Source: Phyllobacterium calauticae
Lineage (GTDB): Bacteria > Pseudomonadota > Alphaproteobacteria > Rhizobiales > Rhizobiaceae
Assembly: GCF_019991125.1 (NCBI RefSeq)
Contig: NZ_JAGENB010000002.1
Coordinates: forward strand, 1 to 64,000
Direction of reading: 5' to 3'
Length of the DNA stretch: 64,000 nucleotides
The notes below the pieces were generated by a model. It was not told where the DNA came from, made no database searches, and saw only the letters and a list, made by a program, of their open reading frames with translations. This document shows positions 45,547 to 55,148 of the stretch, in pieces (position 1 is the stretch's first letter; the number at the start of each line of letters is the position of its first letter). The position numbers and the translations under genes were made by a program.

Positions 45547-47112
45547 TCAGATATAGGCGGCGGTTTCGGTGGGCGAAATCCGCACCTTGCCGATGTTGCG
45601 CCCGTCCATCTCGACGATTTCATACTCGTAATCATCGACCTTCAGCTTTTCGCCCTGGGCGGGGATGTGGCCGAGATTCCACAGGATGTAACCGGCCAGC
45701 GTCGTATAGCGGTCGCCGTCATCGACGAGGTCGCGTTCGATCAGGCCGCCGAGGCGGCGGATGTCGATATAGGCGTCCACCACCATGCTGCCGTCTTCCG
45801 ACCGCTCGAGGATCGGGCTTTCCTCGCCTTCATCCGGGAAGTCGCCGGCAATGGCCTCAAGAATATCCGTCGGCGTGACCACGCCCTCGAATGAGCCGTG
45901 TTCGTCGAGAACAATCGCCATCTGCACCGTCGTGCCGCGCAATTGCTCCATGACGCGCAGTACGTTGGCATTCTCGTGCAGGATCAATGGCTGGCGGGTC
46001 ACCTTGTCCCAATCGATCTTGCCGCCGTCGAGAATGGCGAACAGCAGGTCCTTGGTCAGGGCCACGCCGACGAATTCGTCGACCCGTCCGCGGGCCAGAA
46101 CCACGCGGCTGTGCGAGAGCGTGCGGATTTCCGCCAGCAGTTCCTCGTTGGTCTCGTTGAGGTCGAGCCATTCGACCTCGTTGCGCGGCGACATGATGGA
46201 ACGCACCGGCCGCTCGACCAGGTCGAGAACGCCGCGGATCATTTCCTTTTCTTCCGGGTGGAAGACTTCGCCCGCGGCCGTCTGCTCGGCGATCACATCC
46301 AGCGCATCCGAGTGATGGCTGGCATCGCCGGAACGGCCGCCGCCCAGAAGGCGCAGCACCGCGCCTGCCGTGCGGTCACGCAGGTCCATCGAGGTGATGC
46401 GCTTGTCGCGGTTATGCCGTCCGACCTGATTGGCTGCTTCGATGAGGACGGAGAAGCCGATGGCGGCGTAGAGGTAGCCCTTCGGAATATGGAAGCCGAA
46501 GCCTTCGACGATCAGGCTGAAACCGATCATCATGAGGAAGCCAAGGCAGAGGATGACGACAGTCGGATGACGGCTGACGAAGGCCATGAGCGGTCTGGAC
46601 GCAAGCATCATGACGCCTACCGCCACGACAACGGCGATCATCATGACTTCCAGAGATTTGACCATGCCGACGGCGGTGATCACGCTGTCGAGCGAGAAGA
46701 CGGCATCGAGCACGACGATCTGGGCGATGACCTGCCAGAAAACCGCATGGGCGACGTTGGATTCCTTGGCGGACATATGTCCTTCAAGGCGCTCGTGCAG
46801 TTCCATCGTGCCCTTGAACAGCAGGAACAGGCCGCCGATGATCAGGATGAGGTCGCGCCCCGAGAAGCCGAAACCCGCCACGCTGAACAGCGGTGTCGTC
46901 AGTGTCACCACCCAGGAGATGGAGGCAAGCAGCGCCAGGCGCATGATCAGGGCGAGGGACAGGCCGACGATGCGCGCGCGGTTGCGCTGGCTCGGCGGCA
47001 GCTTGTCGGCAAGGATGGCGATAAACACGAGGTTGTCGATCCCGAGTACGATCTCGAGCACGATCAGCGTGGCGAGACCAATCCAGGCATTGGGGTCGGC
47101 AATCCATTCCAT
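45547..47112 (-). CDS. TerC family membrane protein with CBS and CorC_HlyC domains
   Basis: 521 residues. The N-terminal TerC domain has about seven transmembrane helices ([30 protein letters not shown] holds the family Asp residues). A CBS pair lies at about 305-430 ([16 protein letters not shown]...), and a C-terminal CorC_HlyC domain follows (about 435-520). This layout is that of E. coli YegH/YoaE. TerC proteins are implicated in metal (manganese) export; the substrate here is unknown. Start at 47112 ([10 protein letters not shown]) fits the family; a longer frame reaches 47190. Confidence 0.9.
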   Translation of the reverse strand: MEWIADPNAWIGLATLIVLEIVLGIDNLVFIAILADKLPPSQRNRARIVGLSLALIMRLALLASISWVVTLTTPLFSVAGFGFSGRDLILIIGGLFLLFKGTMELHERLEGHMSAKESNVAHAVFWQVIAQIVVLDAVFSLDSVITAVGMVKSLEVMMIAVVVAVGVMMLASRPLMAFVSRHPTVVILCLGFLMMIGFSLIVEGFGFHIPKGYLYAAIGFSVLIEAANQVGRHNRDKRITSMDLRDRTAGAVLRLLGGGRSGDASHHSDALDVIAEQTAAGEVFHPEEKEMIRGVLDLVERPVRSIMSPRNEVEWLDLNETNEELLAEIRTLSHSRVVLARGRVDEFVGVALTKDLLFAILDGGKIDWDKVTRQPLILHENANVLRVMEQLRGTTVQMAIVLDEHGSFEGVVTPTDILEAIAGDFPDEGEESPILERSEDGSMVVDAYIDIRRLGGLIERDLVDDGDRYTTLAGYILWNLGHIPAQGEKLKVDDYEYEIVEMDGRNIGKVRISPTETAAYI

Positions 47113-47455
47113 TGGGAAGTCGGTTCCTTCTAAGAGATGCGGGTCAGGGCGCGACATGGCGCGCGGATGCGGCTGGAAAAGCCAGCGCAAATCCGCCCGC
47201 GATGCAGGCCAAATCGGATGTTGGGGAGAAAAACGGGAATTGTTGCTGACGCTGCGTGGGCAGAGTCAGCTTGCTTCGCAAGTCCGGACTTGGAGGCTCT
47301 TCAGATTGTTCGTCCGGCATCGAGGCGCGGTCAGTCCCTGTTTGACTGGCGTCATGGGTGAAACTTACGGGTGCCAGATGCGCTTATAATGGCAGTCAGT
47401 ACGGCTGCGTTCAAGAGGATGTGGCGAAAATTCGGCAGCGGGGCCGCAAATCCGC
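47113..47455. other. Gap between the TerC gene and the DUF924 gene
   Basis: About 340 bp holding the promoter and leader of the TerC gene on the minus strand. I see no convincing gene, terminator or known riboswitch in it. Confidence 0.4.
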
Positions 47456-48007
47456 CTATCCGGCAAAGCCGCCCGCATCGAGGAATGCCTGTTCGTCCGG
47501 CGTGGATTTCCGCCCGAGAATGGCGTTGCGATGGGGAAAGCGGCCAAACCGGTGGATGATGTTGTAATGATCTTCGGCCCATTCGAGCTGGCTCGGGGCC
47601 GATGCGGTGTAAAGCTTCACGCAGCGCAATTGCTCGTTGATGTCTTCCGAATGCATGAAGGGCAGATAGAGAAAGCCGCGCACGGACGGCTCGAGGGCAA
47701 GATCGTGGCCTCTTTCCAGCGCCTCTCCGGCGTAATGGCGCGCCAGCGAGTCCGTTGCATACATGTGGCCGGTGCCGCGAAAGCAGTTGCGCGGGAACTG
47801 GTCGAGCAGGATCATCAGTGCCAGCGCACCGTCGGCGGTTTCGATCCAGTGGTCATAGTCGCGCCGGGCGGCAGCGAAATGCCTGTTGTGAAAGGTCTGG
47901 CGGAACGTTTCGTCAAACGCCGCATCCTTCTTGAACCAGGCGTCGGGTCCGGCCTTGCGCCAGAAGCCGACAATATCGTCGATGATGGCCTGATCGGTTT
48001 CAGCCAT
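47456..48007 (-). CDS. DUF924 family protein
   Basis: 183-residue all-helical protein of the DUF924 family (function unknown). Family motifs seen: FWRKAGPDAWFKKDAAFDE, LMILLDQFPRNCFRGT, ATDSLARHYAGEAL, FLYLPFMHSEDI and HYNIIHRFGRFPHRN. ATG at 48007 is preceded by AAGGA; the ATG at 48022 is less well placed. It lies 26 bp downstream of the antiporter gene and is probably co-transcribed with it. Confidence 0.9.
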   Translation of the reverse strand: MAETDQAIIDDIVGFWRKAGPDAWFKKDAAFDETFRQTFHNRHFAAARRDYDHWIETADGALALMILLDQFPRNCFRGTGHMYATDSLARHYAGEALERGHDLALEPSVRGFLYLPFMHSEDINEQLRCVKLYTASAPSQLEWAEDHYNIIHRFGRFPHRNAILGRKSTPDEQAFLDAGGFAG

Positions 48008-48033
48008 TGCTTGTCCTTCCATGGTGGTTGCAA

Positions 48034-49878
48034 TCAGTTTGCACTGTCGGCGGTTTGCGCCGCCGGCAGCACGCGGGCAGTTTCTTCGCTCAGAGCCCGG
48101 CCGGATTGCCGTGGTTTGACCAAGGGGCCTGGCACCGGTGCATTGCCCCTCATCAGATCGTTGCCGGCGCGGATGCCGCCGGCGAGCTGCAGGTCGAGGC
48201 GTTCCGCATCGCGCTGGCGCACGTCGCTGATGATCTCCGCCGCTTCCTCGGGCGCGACGCCAAGGCCGATCAGCGTGTTCTCGCCAAACGACAGGGCCGA
48301 CTCGAAGGTTTCGCGGATCTGGTACTCGACGCCGGCCTTGATCAGCGCCAGCGTGTTGCCGCGGTCGAAGGAGCGGGCATAGACCTGCACAAGCGGATAC
48401 TCCGCCTTGATATGCTCGGCGATGGCGAGAATGGTGTCGGGCTTGTCGACGCAGATGAGGACGGCCTGCGCACGGCCAGCGCCTGCCGCATGCAGGATGT
48501 CGAGACGCGTGCCATCGCCGTAATAGACCTTGAAGCCGAATTCGGCTGCGGCCTGGATCATCTCAATGTCATTGTCGATGATCGAGACATCGACGCCGCG
48601 CATCAGCAGCGGCTGGCTGGCGATCTGCCCGAACCGGCCGAAACCGATGACGAGGACGCTGCCGGACAGGCCTTCCGCGACATCGACGCCATCCAGCGAC
48701 TGCTTTTCGCGCGGCAGAATATAGCGCAGGCCGATGATGGCGATCGGGGTGAGCACCATGGAGATGATGATGATGGCCGTCAGCATGGCGTTGGCGCGGC
48801 CATCGAGAATGCCGACCGATGTGGCGGTGGAATAGAGCACGAAGGCAAATTCGCCGCCCTGCGCCATGACAACGGCACGCTCCAGCGCTTCCGTGTGGGA
48901 CGAGCGCATCAGGCGGGCGACGATATAGATCGCGATGCCCTTCACCACCATGAAGGCGGCGACATAGAACAGCACGCTGCGCCAGTTGGCGGTGACGACG
49001 CTCAGGTCCAGCGACATGCCGACGGCGAGAAAGAACAGGCCGAGCAGGATGCCGCGGAACGGTTCGACATCGGCTTCGAGCTGATGCCGGAAGGTGGATT
49101 CGGACAGGAGCACGCCGGCAAGGAAAGCGCCCATCGCCATGGAGAGGCCGCTGACCTGCATGACGAGTGCGGCACCGAGCACGACGAGGAGGGCGGCGGC
49201 GGTCATGACCTCGCGCGCCCGGGACTGGGCGAGGAAGCCGAAGAGGGGATTGAGCAGATAACGGCCGGCCACGATGAGGCCGGCGACCGCCGCGACACCG
49301 ATGCCGATATCCATCCAGCGCAGGCCTGTCGGCGGCGCGTCGGTGGCGGCTATGGGTGCGAGAAAGGCGACAAGGGCGAGAAGCGGTACGATGGCCAGGT
49401 CTTCCAGCAGCAGGATCGAGACCATGCGCTGGCCCTTGGTGCTCGCAATCTCGCCGCGCTCCTCCAGCAGCTGCATGACGATGGCCGTCGAGGTCAGGAC
49501 GAAACCGGCCCCGGCGACGAAGGATATGGCGACGGGAAAGCCGGTGGCGATGCCGACACCGGTCAGCAGCAGCGCACAGACACCCACCTGCAGGGCGCCA
49601 AGGCCGAAGATCTCCTTGCGCAGGCCCCAGAGGCGGGAAGGCTGCATTTCAAGGCCGATGATGAACAGGAACATGACGACGCCGAGTTCGGCGACATGCA
49701 GGATCGTCTGCGGATCGGAGAAGAATTTGAGGCCGAATGGCCCGATCACCAGTCCGGCGGCGAGATAGCCGAGGACGGAACCAAGCCCGAGCCGCTTGAA
49801 GACGGGCACGGCGACGACGCCTGCTCCCAAAAGCACGACGGCACTGAGAAGGTCCGGTCCATGAAGCTCCGCTGCCAT
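48034..49878 (-). CDS. KefB/KefC-type monovalent cation:proton antiporter
   Basis: 614 residues of the CPA2 family. The N-terminal ion-exchange domain has about twelve helices (LGSVLGYLAAGLVIGPFGL, AFLAGVLLSESTFRHQLEADVEPFRGILLGLFF includes the conserved motif). A C-terminal TrkA-N NAD-binding domain is at about 400-540 (GSVLVIGFGRFGQIASQPLL). Expected to exchange potassium for protons and respond to nucleotides or electrophile stress. No separate KefF/KefG ancillary gene is visible. Confidence 0.93.
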   Translation of the reverse strand: MAAELHGPDLLSAVVLLGAGVVAVPVFKRLGLGSVLGYLAAGLVIGPFGLKFFSDPQTILHVAELGVVMFLFIIGLEMQPSRLWGLRKEIFGLGALQVGVCALLLTGVGIATGFPVAISFVAGAGFVLTSTAIVMQLLEERGEIASTKGQRMVSILLLEDLAIVPLLALVAFLAPIAATDAPPTGLRWMDIGIGVAAVAGLIVAGRYLLNPLFGFLAQSRAREVMTAAALLVVLGAALVMQVSGLSMAMGAFLAGVLLSESTFRHQLEADVEPFRGILLGLFFLAVGMSLDLSVVTANWRSVLFYVAAFMVVKGIAIYIVARLMRSSHTEALERAVVMAQGGEFAFVLYSTATSVGILDGRANAMLTAIIIISMVLTPIAIIGLRYILPREKQSLDGVDVAEGLSGSVLVIGFGRFGQIASQPLLMRGVDVSIIDNDIEMIQAAAEFGFKVYYGDGTRLDILHAAGAGRAQAVLICVDKPDTILAIAEHIKAEYPLVQVYARSFDRGNTLALIKAGVEYQIRETFESALSFGENTLIGLGVAPEEAAEIISDVRQRDAERLDLQLAGGIRAGNDLMRGNAPVPGPLVKPRQSGRALSEETARVLPAAQTADSAN

Positions 49879-49947
49879 TGTATCTCCCGCCGTTGGTTGT
49901 GCTGCTGGTTCCCAGAGGTAAAGCGCCGGGGGCTGGCAGGCAAGGGG

Positions 49948-50072
49948 GTGCGTGGTTCGACAAGCTCACCATGAGGGAAGTGGAGGATTGCAGGGAGCTA
50001 TATCCTGCAACGTTCGTCGTTGGCGTTGCAACCAAACCACTTCCCTCATGGTGAGCTTGTCGAACCACGCAC
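49948..50072. repeat. 125-bp palindromic intergenic repeat, copy 2
   Basis: Perfect 36-bp inverted ends (49948-49983 and 50037-50072) around a 53-bp centre with its own hairpins (TTGCAGG/CCTGCAA near 49988-50010). Same length as copy 1 and in the opposite orientation relative to its centre. It lies between the convergent... in fact co-directional minus-strand antiporter and lactonase genes, with no coding content. Confidence 0.93.
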
Positions 50073-50125
50073 TAGGATCCTGCAACCATCACTGAATGAT
50101 AACGGAAACGGGATGGAACTCCGGC

Positions 50126-50959
50126 CTACAATCTCCACAGCCGCTTGGCGTTGCCGGAAAACAGTTTGGTCTTTTCGCTTTCGCTGCATCCTGAAACCAG
50201 CGCATGCGTCGCGGCGATCCATGTGGCAAGGCCGCCGCCCAGCGTGCAGACCGGCCAGTCGCTGCCCCAGACAATCCGGTCCCAGCCGAAACTGCCGATG
50301 ACATGCTGCACATAGGGTTTGAGCGTATCCGCGCGCCATGCCCCGTCGGCATAGGCGACGATGCCGGAAATCTTGGCGATGACGTTGGCGCGTCCGGCGA
50401 TTTCGGTGATCTTGCCACGCCAGATGGCGAAATCATTGCCCTTGATGTCAGGCACGCCGCAATGATCGAGGATGAAGGTCAGGTCTGGGGCAAGATCGAC
50501 CAGGGCGATAGCCCTGTCCATCTGGCGCGGCAGCACGCACAGATCAAAGGTCAGGCCCGAGCCGCCCATACGCCGGATGTTCTCGCGGAACAGGGAACTC
50601 TCCGACAGATCGTCCGGCATGGTGTGCAGGATGCGGCGAAAGCCCTTGACGAACGGGTTGGCCTTCTGGCGTTCAAGATGAGCGGCAAAACCGGCCTCTT
50701 CCGGGCGGCATGCGGCAATCGCCCCGGCAATCAGGCTGCCCTCCTGCTTCGCGAGGCTGGCGACGTAATCGATTTCGGTCTGGATTTCGGATGGGGTCAC
50801 ATCCACTTCCATGTGCAGCGCCCGGACTATTCCGGCCCGCTGCGCCTGCAGCGCATATTCGCCGTAGAGAAAATCCCGGTTGAGCGCTTCGACACCGGCA
50901 AGCCACGGATAATGCAGGGCCGACTGGTCGATGAGATGAAGGTGTGTGTCGATGAACAT
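50126..50959 (-). CDS. Amidohydrolase-family lactonase (L-fuconolactonase-like, COG3618)
   Basis: 277-residue TIM-barrel hydrolase of the amidohydrolase_2 family. MFIDTHLHLIDQ carries the metal-type HxH, FILDHCGVPDIKG a conserved His, and RIVWGSDWPVC the conserved Asp. COG3618 members hydrolyse sugar lactones such as L-fuconolactone. With a fuconate dehydratase in the same locus, hydrolysis of L-fucono-1,5-lactone is likely. ATG at 50959 has GGGAG upstream; a GTG at 50980 would overlap the iclR stop. Downstream of iclR, same strand. Confidence 0.85.
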   Translation of the reverse strand: MFIDTHLHLIDQSALHYPWLAGVEALNRDFLYGEYALQAQRAGIVRALHMEVDVTPSEIQTEIDYVASLAKQEGSLIAGAIAACRPEEAGFAAHLERQKANPFVKGFRRILHTMPDDLSESSLFRENIRRMGGSGLTFDLCVLPRQMDRAIALVDLAPDLTFILDHCGVPDIKGNDFAIWRGKITEIAGRANVIAKISGIVAYADGAWRADTLKPYVQHVIGSFGWDRIVWGSDWPVCTLGGGLATWIAATHALVSGCSESEKTKLFSGNAKRLWRL

Positions 50960-50976
50960 GCCTGATCTGCTCCCGT

Positions 50977-51780
50977 TCACGCGTGGCGCACAACACTGGA
51001 ATGGATGACATCCGCGCCCGCAAGCTCGGAGAGTTTGTGTGCTGTCGTCACCAGCATTTCGCGCGCCTGATCGACGTCCGGGGCATCGGGAATGTTCAGG
51101 AGCTTGATATAGGGACAGGTCAGGGCCGCGATGGACCGGCCATCGGGGCCGAGAATCGGCGCGGATATATTGTAGACGCCCGCGGTCTGGGCGCTGGGCA
51201 TGATTTCATAGCCGCGCGCGCGGATATGATTGAGCCGTTCGCGAAAATCCGCCGGCTGGGCAATGTCATCGGCATGTTTTTCATATTCGGCAATCATCAT
51301 GGCGCGTTCCTCATCCGAGCGGAACGCCAGCAGCACGTGACCGGAGCCGGTATTGAAGAGGCTGATATGCGAGCCGACGCGGATGGAAATGCCCCAATAG
51401 TCCGGCGCCTCCTGCTGGGCGATGACGACTGCGGCACCGCGGTCAAAGACGCTGAGCTGGTTGGCCTGCTTGGTCAGGACCGCAAGATCGCGCATCAGCG
51501 GCGTGGCATAGGAAGCGAGCCGGCGAACCGGCGCATGCAGCTGGGCGAGGCCGAACAGTTTCAGCGTCAGGGAGTAGCGGTCGCCTTCGAGCCGGGTGAC
51601 ATAGCCGCGCCGGACCAGCCGGTCGAGCATGCGGTAGAACTCATTGGGGCTGCGGCCGAGATGCTTGGCAATTTCCGCCTGGGTGAGGCCGCCGTCAATG
51701 CCCGAAAGCAGTTCGAGAATGTCCAGTCCCTTGTCGAGTGCCGGGGCGCGATACCGGTCGCTGTCGTCTTCTTCCAACAT
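50977..51780 (-). CDS. IclR family transcriptional regulator
   Basis: 267 residues: winged helix-turn-helix (ALDKGLDILELLSGIDGGL, AEIAKHLGRSPNEFYRMLDRL, about 10-60) and an effector domain (about 85-255; LGPDGRSIAALTCPYI). ATG 51780 is preceded by AGGGG; an ATG at 51795 has no good site. It is divergent from the sugar importer and co-transcribed with the lactonase. It probably controls the sugar locus through the palindromes in the shared gap. Confidence 0.92.
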   Translation of the reverse strand: MLEEDDSDRYRAPALDKGLDILELLSGIDGGLTQAEIAKHLGRSPNEFYRMLDRLVRRGYVTRLEGDRYSLTLKLFGLAQLHAPVRRLASYATPLMRDLAVLTKQANQLSVFDRGAAVVIAQQEAPDYWGISIRVGSHISLFNTGSGHVLLAFRSDEERAMMIAEYEKHADDIAQPADFRERLNHIRARGYEIMPSAQTAGVYNISAPILGPDGRSIAALTCPYIKLLNIPDAPDVDQAREMLVTTAHKLSELAGADVIHSSVVRHA

Positions 51781-51813
51781 GGTTGTCCCCCTCATTTCAC
51801 TCAATGCATATAC

Positions 51814-51858
51814 GAAGATTATCTTCATAGGAAAGCGTTTCCGCGCTTGACGGTCAAG
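51814..51858. promoter_or_regulatory. Row of three 13-bp palindromes in the IclR/importer promoter region
   Basis: GAAGATTATCTTC (51814-51826), GGAAAGCGTTTCC (51830-51842) and CTTGACGGTCAAG (51846-51858). Each is 13 bp with an odd centre and the gaps are 3 bp each, so centres repeat every 16 bp. Two are perfect 6+1+6; the middle one is 5+3+5. A fourth palindrome, CCCATATATGGG, is at 51888-51899. Candidate operators for IclR or another regulator. Confidence 0.55.
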
Positions 51859-51947
51859 CCTGTAAATGTTTGTATATGAATGACACGCCCATATATGGGT
51901 GAAGAAAAGTGCCGGGAGGCGGCACTCTGGATGTTGGGAGGAACTGC

Positions 51948-53264
51948 ATGAAAAACCTGCTAGCCAGTGTTTCGGTCGGCGCTATCGCGCTGTTGAGCAC
52001 AAGTTTTGCCTTTGGCGCCGAACTGCCGGGCAAATTCGAGGGCGTCACCATCGACGCCAAACTGATCGGCGGCCAGCAATATGAGCCGCTGTACGAGCGC
52101 ATCGGTGAGTGGGAGAAACTGACCGGCGCCAAGGTCAACATCCTGTCCAAGAAGAATCACTTCGAGCTCGACAAGGAGATCAAGTCGGATATCGCCTCGG
52201 GCAGTCTGAAATGGTGCGTCGGTTCGAACCATTCATCTTTCGCGCCGCAATACCCGAAGATCTATACGGATCTGACGGCGCTGATACCGGCGGCGGAAGT
52301 CGCGGCGTTCGTGCCGGCCAACATCAAGGCCTCGACGCTTGATGGCAAGCTGGTGATGCTGCCGCGCGCGCAGTTCGACGTTTCCGCGCTGTACTACCAG
52401 AAGAGCATCTATGCTGACGAAGCCAACAAGAAGGCCTTCAAGGCCAAGTATGGCTATGACCTGACGCCGCCCGATACCTGGCAGCAGGTGACGGACCAGG
52501 CGATGTTCTTCACCAAGGCGCCGGATTTCTACGGCACGCAGTTTGCCGGCAAGGAAGAGGCGATCAATGGCCGCTTCTATGAAATGCTGGTCGCCGAGGG
52601 CGGCGAGTACATCGGCAAGGATGGCAAGCCCGCCTTCAACTCGGCAGCGGGCATCAAGGCGCTCGACTGGTTCGTCAATCTCTACAAGGCCAAGGCGGTT
52701 CCGGCGGGAACGACCAACTATCTGTGGGACGATCTCGGCCAGGGTTTTGCCTCCGGCTCCATCGCCATCAATCTGGATTGGCCGGGCTGGGCAAGCTTCT
52801 TCAATGATCCGAAGTCCTCGAAGGTTGCGGGCAATGTCGGTGTCAAGGTTCAGCCGGCGGGATCGTCGGGCAAGCGGACCGGCTGGTCCGGCAGCCATGG
52901 TTTCTCGGTCACGGAAGCCTGCGCCAACAAGGAAGCCGCCGCTTCGCTCGTCTGGTGGCTGACCAACGAAGACAGCCAGAAGCTGGAAGCGAAGGCCGGC
53001 CCGCTGCCGACGCGTACGGCGGTCTGGGCCTGGGATATCGAGCAGGCCAAGAGCGATCCGTACAAGACGGAGGTTCTGGCGGCTTTCCAGGAAGCGGCGA
53101 AGAATGCCTTCCCGGTTCCGCCGCTTGCCGAATGGATCGAAATTTCCAACGCCGTTTATCCGGAGCTGCAGGCTGCCATCCTGGGTGACAAGACATCCAA
53201 GGAAGCACTCGACACTGCTGCCCAGAAGGCAACCGATATCCTCAAGGATGCCGGCAAGCTTTGA
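51948..53264 (+). CDS. CUT1-type sugar ABC transporter, substrate-binding protein
   Basis: 438-residue periplasmic protein: signal peptide MKNLLASVSVGAIALLSTSFAFG, mature AELPGKFEGVTID. Family 1 solute-binding fold (LPRAQFDVSALYYQKSIYAD, INLDWPGWASFFNDP, GSHGFSVTEACANKEAAASLVWWL). GGAGGA ribosome site seven bases from ATG 51948. By context the ligand is L-fucose, L-fuconate or a related deoxy sugar or sugar acid. Followed by a hairpin and a truncated repeat before the permease. Confidence 0.92.
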   Translation: MKNLLASVSVGAIALLSTSFAFGAELPGKFEGVTIDAKLIGGQQYEPLYERIGEWEKLTGAKVNILSKKNHFELDKEIKSDIASGSLKWCVGSNHSSFAPQYPKIYTDLTALIPAAEVAAFVPANIKASTLDGKLVMLPRAQFDVSALYYQKSIYADEANKKAFKAKYGYDLTPPDTWQQVTDQAMFFTKAPDFYGTQFAGKEEAINGRFYEMLVAEGGEYIGKDGKPAFNSAAGIKALDWFVNLYKAKAVPAGTTNYLWDDLGQGFASGSIAINLDWPGWASFFNDPKSSKVAGNVGVKVQPAGSSGKRTGWSGSHGFSVTEACANKEAAASLVWWLTNEDSQKLEAKAGPLPTRTAVWAWDIEQAKSDPYKTEVLAAFQEAAKNAFPVPPLAEWIEISNAVYPELQAAILGDKTSKEALDTAAQKATDILKDAGKL

Positions 53265-53278
53265 TGCGGTTGGGAGGC

Positions 53279-53298
53279 GGGGTGATGGATATCACCCC
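53279..53298 (+). promoter_or_regulatory. Hairpin after the binding-protein gene
   Basis: GGGGTGAT at 53279-53286 and ATCACCCC at 53291-53298, 8-bp perfect stem with a GGAT loop and no T-run. Such hairpins often protect the binding-protein mRNA end. Confidence 0.6.
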
Positions 53299-53322
53299 CC
53301 TCTATCCTGCCGGACAGGGGGG
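53295..53322. repeat. Truncated copy of the palindromic element found at 57724-57880
   Basis: The 22 bp at 53295-53316 match the outer end of that element (reverse complement of 57859-57880) at 21 positions and are followed directly by GGGGGG. This looks like the outer end joined to a later part of the arm after an internal deletion. Confidence 0.7.
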
Positions 53323-53372
53323 CAACGCATGCGACCTACCCGAGAGCAGAGATTAAAAGGCCAATATCTCCG

Positions 53373-54269
53373 ATGAAATTTCCCAAACTATCAGCGCCGA
53401 CGCTCCTGCTGCTGCCTGCCATTATCGTTCTGGCTGCGGTCATCGTCCTGCCCCTGCTGTTTTCGCTCTACTCCAGCTTCACGCCGTTCCGGCTGACGAA
53501 ACCCGAGACGATCTGGATTCTCATCGGGTTCCGCAATTATATGAGTGCGCTGACGAGCCTGGAATTCTGGACCGCGTTCGGACGAACCGTTCTCCTCCTG
53601 ACCATCGCGCTCAACGCCGAAATGTTCCTCGGTCTTGGCCTTGCCATGCTGGTCAACAAGGCCACGCGCGGCCAGCGCCTGTTGCGCACGCTGATGATGT
53701 TCCCGATGATGTTTTCGCCGGTGCTCGTCGGCTTCCAGTTCAAATTCCTGTTCAATGACAATATCGGCTTCGTCAACAATGTGCTGCAGTCGCTGGGGAT
53801 AACCACATCGGCCATCCCGTGGCTGATCGACGGCAACCTGGCGCTGTTCTCGATCATTGTCGCGGAAATCTGGTCGTCGACCTCGGTCTTCGCCATCCTG
53901 ATTCTGGCGGGCCTGCTCGCCATGCCGCAGGAGCCCGTGGAGGCGGCGCGCGTCGATGGTTGCACGCCGTGGCAGACCTTCCGCTATGTCACCTGGCCTT
54001 ACCTCATGCCCTTCGCCATGATCGCCATGACCATCCGCTCGCTCGACGTGGCGCGCGCCTATGACATCGTCAAGATCATGACCGATGGCGGCCCGGCCAA
54101 ACGCACGGAACTGTTGTGGACGCTGGTCGGCCGCACGGCCTACAGCGATGCGCGCATGGGCATGGCCAACGCCATGGCCTATATCTCGATCCTGCTCTCC
54201 ATCCTGTTCACCGTGTATTTCTTCAGAAAGCTCGCCGCGGCGCGCCAGCAGATCGGAGCGGAGTGGTAA
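53373..54269 (+). CDS. CUT1 sugar ABC transporter permease (MalF/UgpA type)
   Basis: 298 residues, about six transmembrane segments (LLLLPAIIVLAAVIVLPLLFSLY first). The EAA loop is VEAARVDGCTPWQTFRYVTWPYLMP. Second gene of the importer; the stop lies one base before the next permease start. Confidence 0.94.
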   Translation: MKFPKLSAPTLLLLPAIIVLAAVIVLPLLFSLYSSFTPFRLTKPETIWILIGFRNYMSALTSLEFWTAFGRTVLLLTIALNAEMFLGLGLAMLVNKATRGQRLLRTLMMFPMMFSPVLVGFQFKFLFNDNIGFVNNVLQSLGITTSAIPWLIDGNLALFSIIVAEIWSSTSVFAILILAGLLAMPQEPVEAARVDGCTPWQTFRYVTWPYLMPFAMIAMTIRSLDVARAYDIVKIMTDGGPAKRTELLWTLVGRTAYSDARMGMANAMAYISILLSILFTVYFFRKLAAARQQIGAEW

Positions 54270-54270
54270 G

Positions 54271-55137
54271 ATGGATCAGAACAACGCACATCGTCTCAAG
54301 CGTCGCGGCCTGAAAGTCCTGCATCTCGTCGGCCTGTTCCTGGCCATGCTGGTCATCTGCCTGCCGGGGCTGTGGATCGTCCTCAATTCGCTCCGCCCCA
54401 CGGTGGAGATCATGGCCAAGCCGCCCGTGTGGATTCCGCAGGATATTTCGCTCGATGCCTACCGTTCCATGTTCGGCGGCGCCGGGCAGGGCGGCATTCC
54501 AGTCTGGGAGTATTTCCGCAATTCGCTGATCATTTCCATTACCTCCACCGTGATCGCGCTCATCATCGGCATGGCCGGCGGCTACGCCTTTGCCCGCTAC
54601 AAGTTCAAGGGCAAGTCGGCGGTGTTCCTCGGCTTCATGCTGACGCGTGCGGTTCCCGGCATCGCGCTGTCGCTGCCGCTGTTCATGATTTTTGCCCGGC
54701 TCGGCATCATCGATACCCACTTTTCCATGATCCTGATCTATGTGGCGCTGAACGTGCCCTTCACCATCTGGCTGATCGACGGGTTCTTCCGCCAGGTGCC
54801 GAAGGATCTGGCCGAGGCCGCACAGATCGACGGCTGCACGCGCTGGCAGGCTTTCTGGCAGGTGGAGTTTCCACTGGCGGGGCCGGGCATCGCCTCGGCA
54901 GGTATTTTCGCCTTCCTCACCTCGTGGAACGAATATGCGCTGGCATCGCAGATCACCCGCTCGGTCAATTCGAAGACGCTTCCCGTGGGGCTGCTCGATT
55001 ACACGTCGGAATTCACCATTGACTGGCGCGGCATGTGCGCGCTCGCCGTGGTCATGATCGTTCCGGCGCTGACCCTCACATTCATCATTCAAAAGCATCT
55101 GGTGTCCGGACTGACGTTCGGCGCGGTGAAAGGTTAA
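54271..55137 (+). CDS. CUT1 sugar ABC transporter permease (MalG/UgpE type)
   Basis: 288 residues, six transmembrane segments. The EAA loop is AEAAQIDGCTRWQAFWQVEFPLAGPGI. The ATG at 54271 follows the previous stop by one base, with GGAG-like sequence upstream, so the two permeases are translated together. Confidence 0.94.
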   Translation: MDQNNAHRLKRRGLKVLHLVGLFLAMLVICLPGLWIVLNSLRPTVEIMAKPPVWIPQDISLDAYRSMFGGAGQGGIPVWEYFRNSLIISITSTVIALIIGMAGGYAFARYKFKGKSAVFLGFMLTRAVPGIALSLPLFMIFARLGIIDTHFSMILIYVALNVPFTIWLIDGFFRQVPKDLAEAAQIDGCTRWQAFWQVEFPLAGPGIASAGIFAFLTSWNEYALASQITRSVNSKTLPVGLLDYTSEFTIDWRGMCALAVVMIVPALTLTFIIQKHLVSGLTFGAVKG

Positions 55138-55148
55138 AGGCTCTACCC

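Noticed and set aside
48007-49974. 655-codon open frame antisense to the KefB-type antiporter
   Set aside because: No recognisable motif; it mirrors the antiporter codon pattern and runs into the palindromic repeat.
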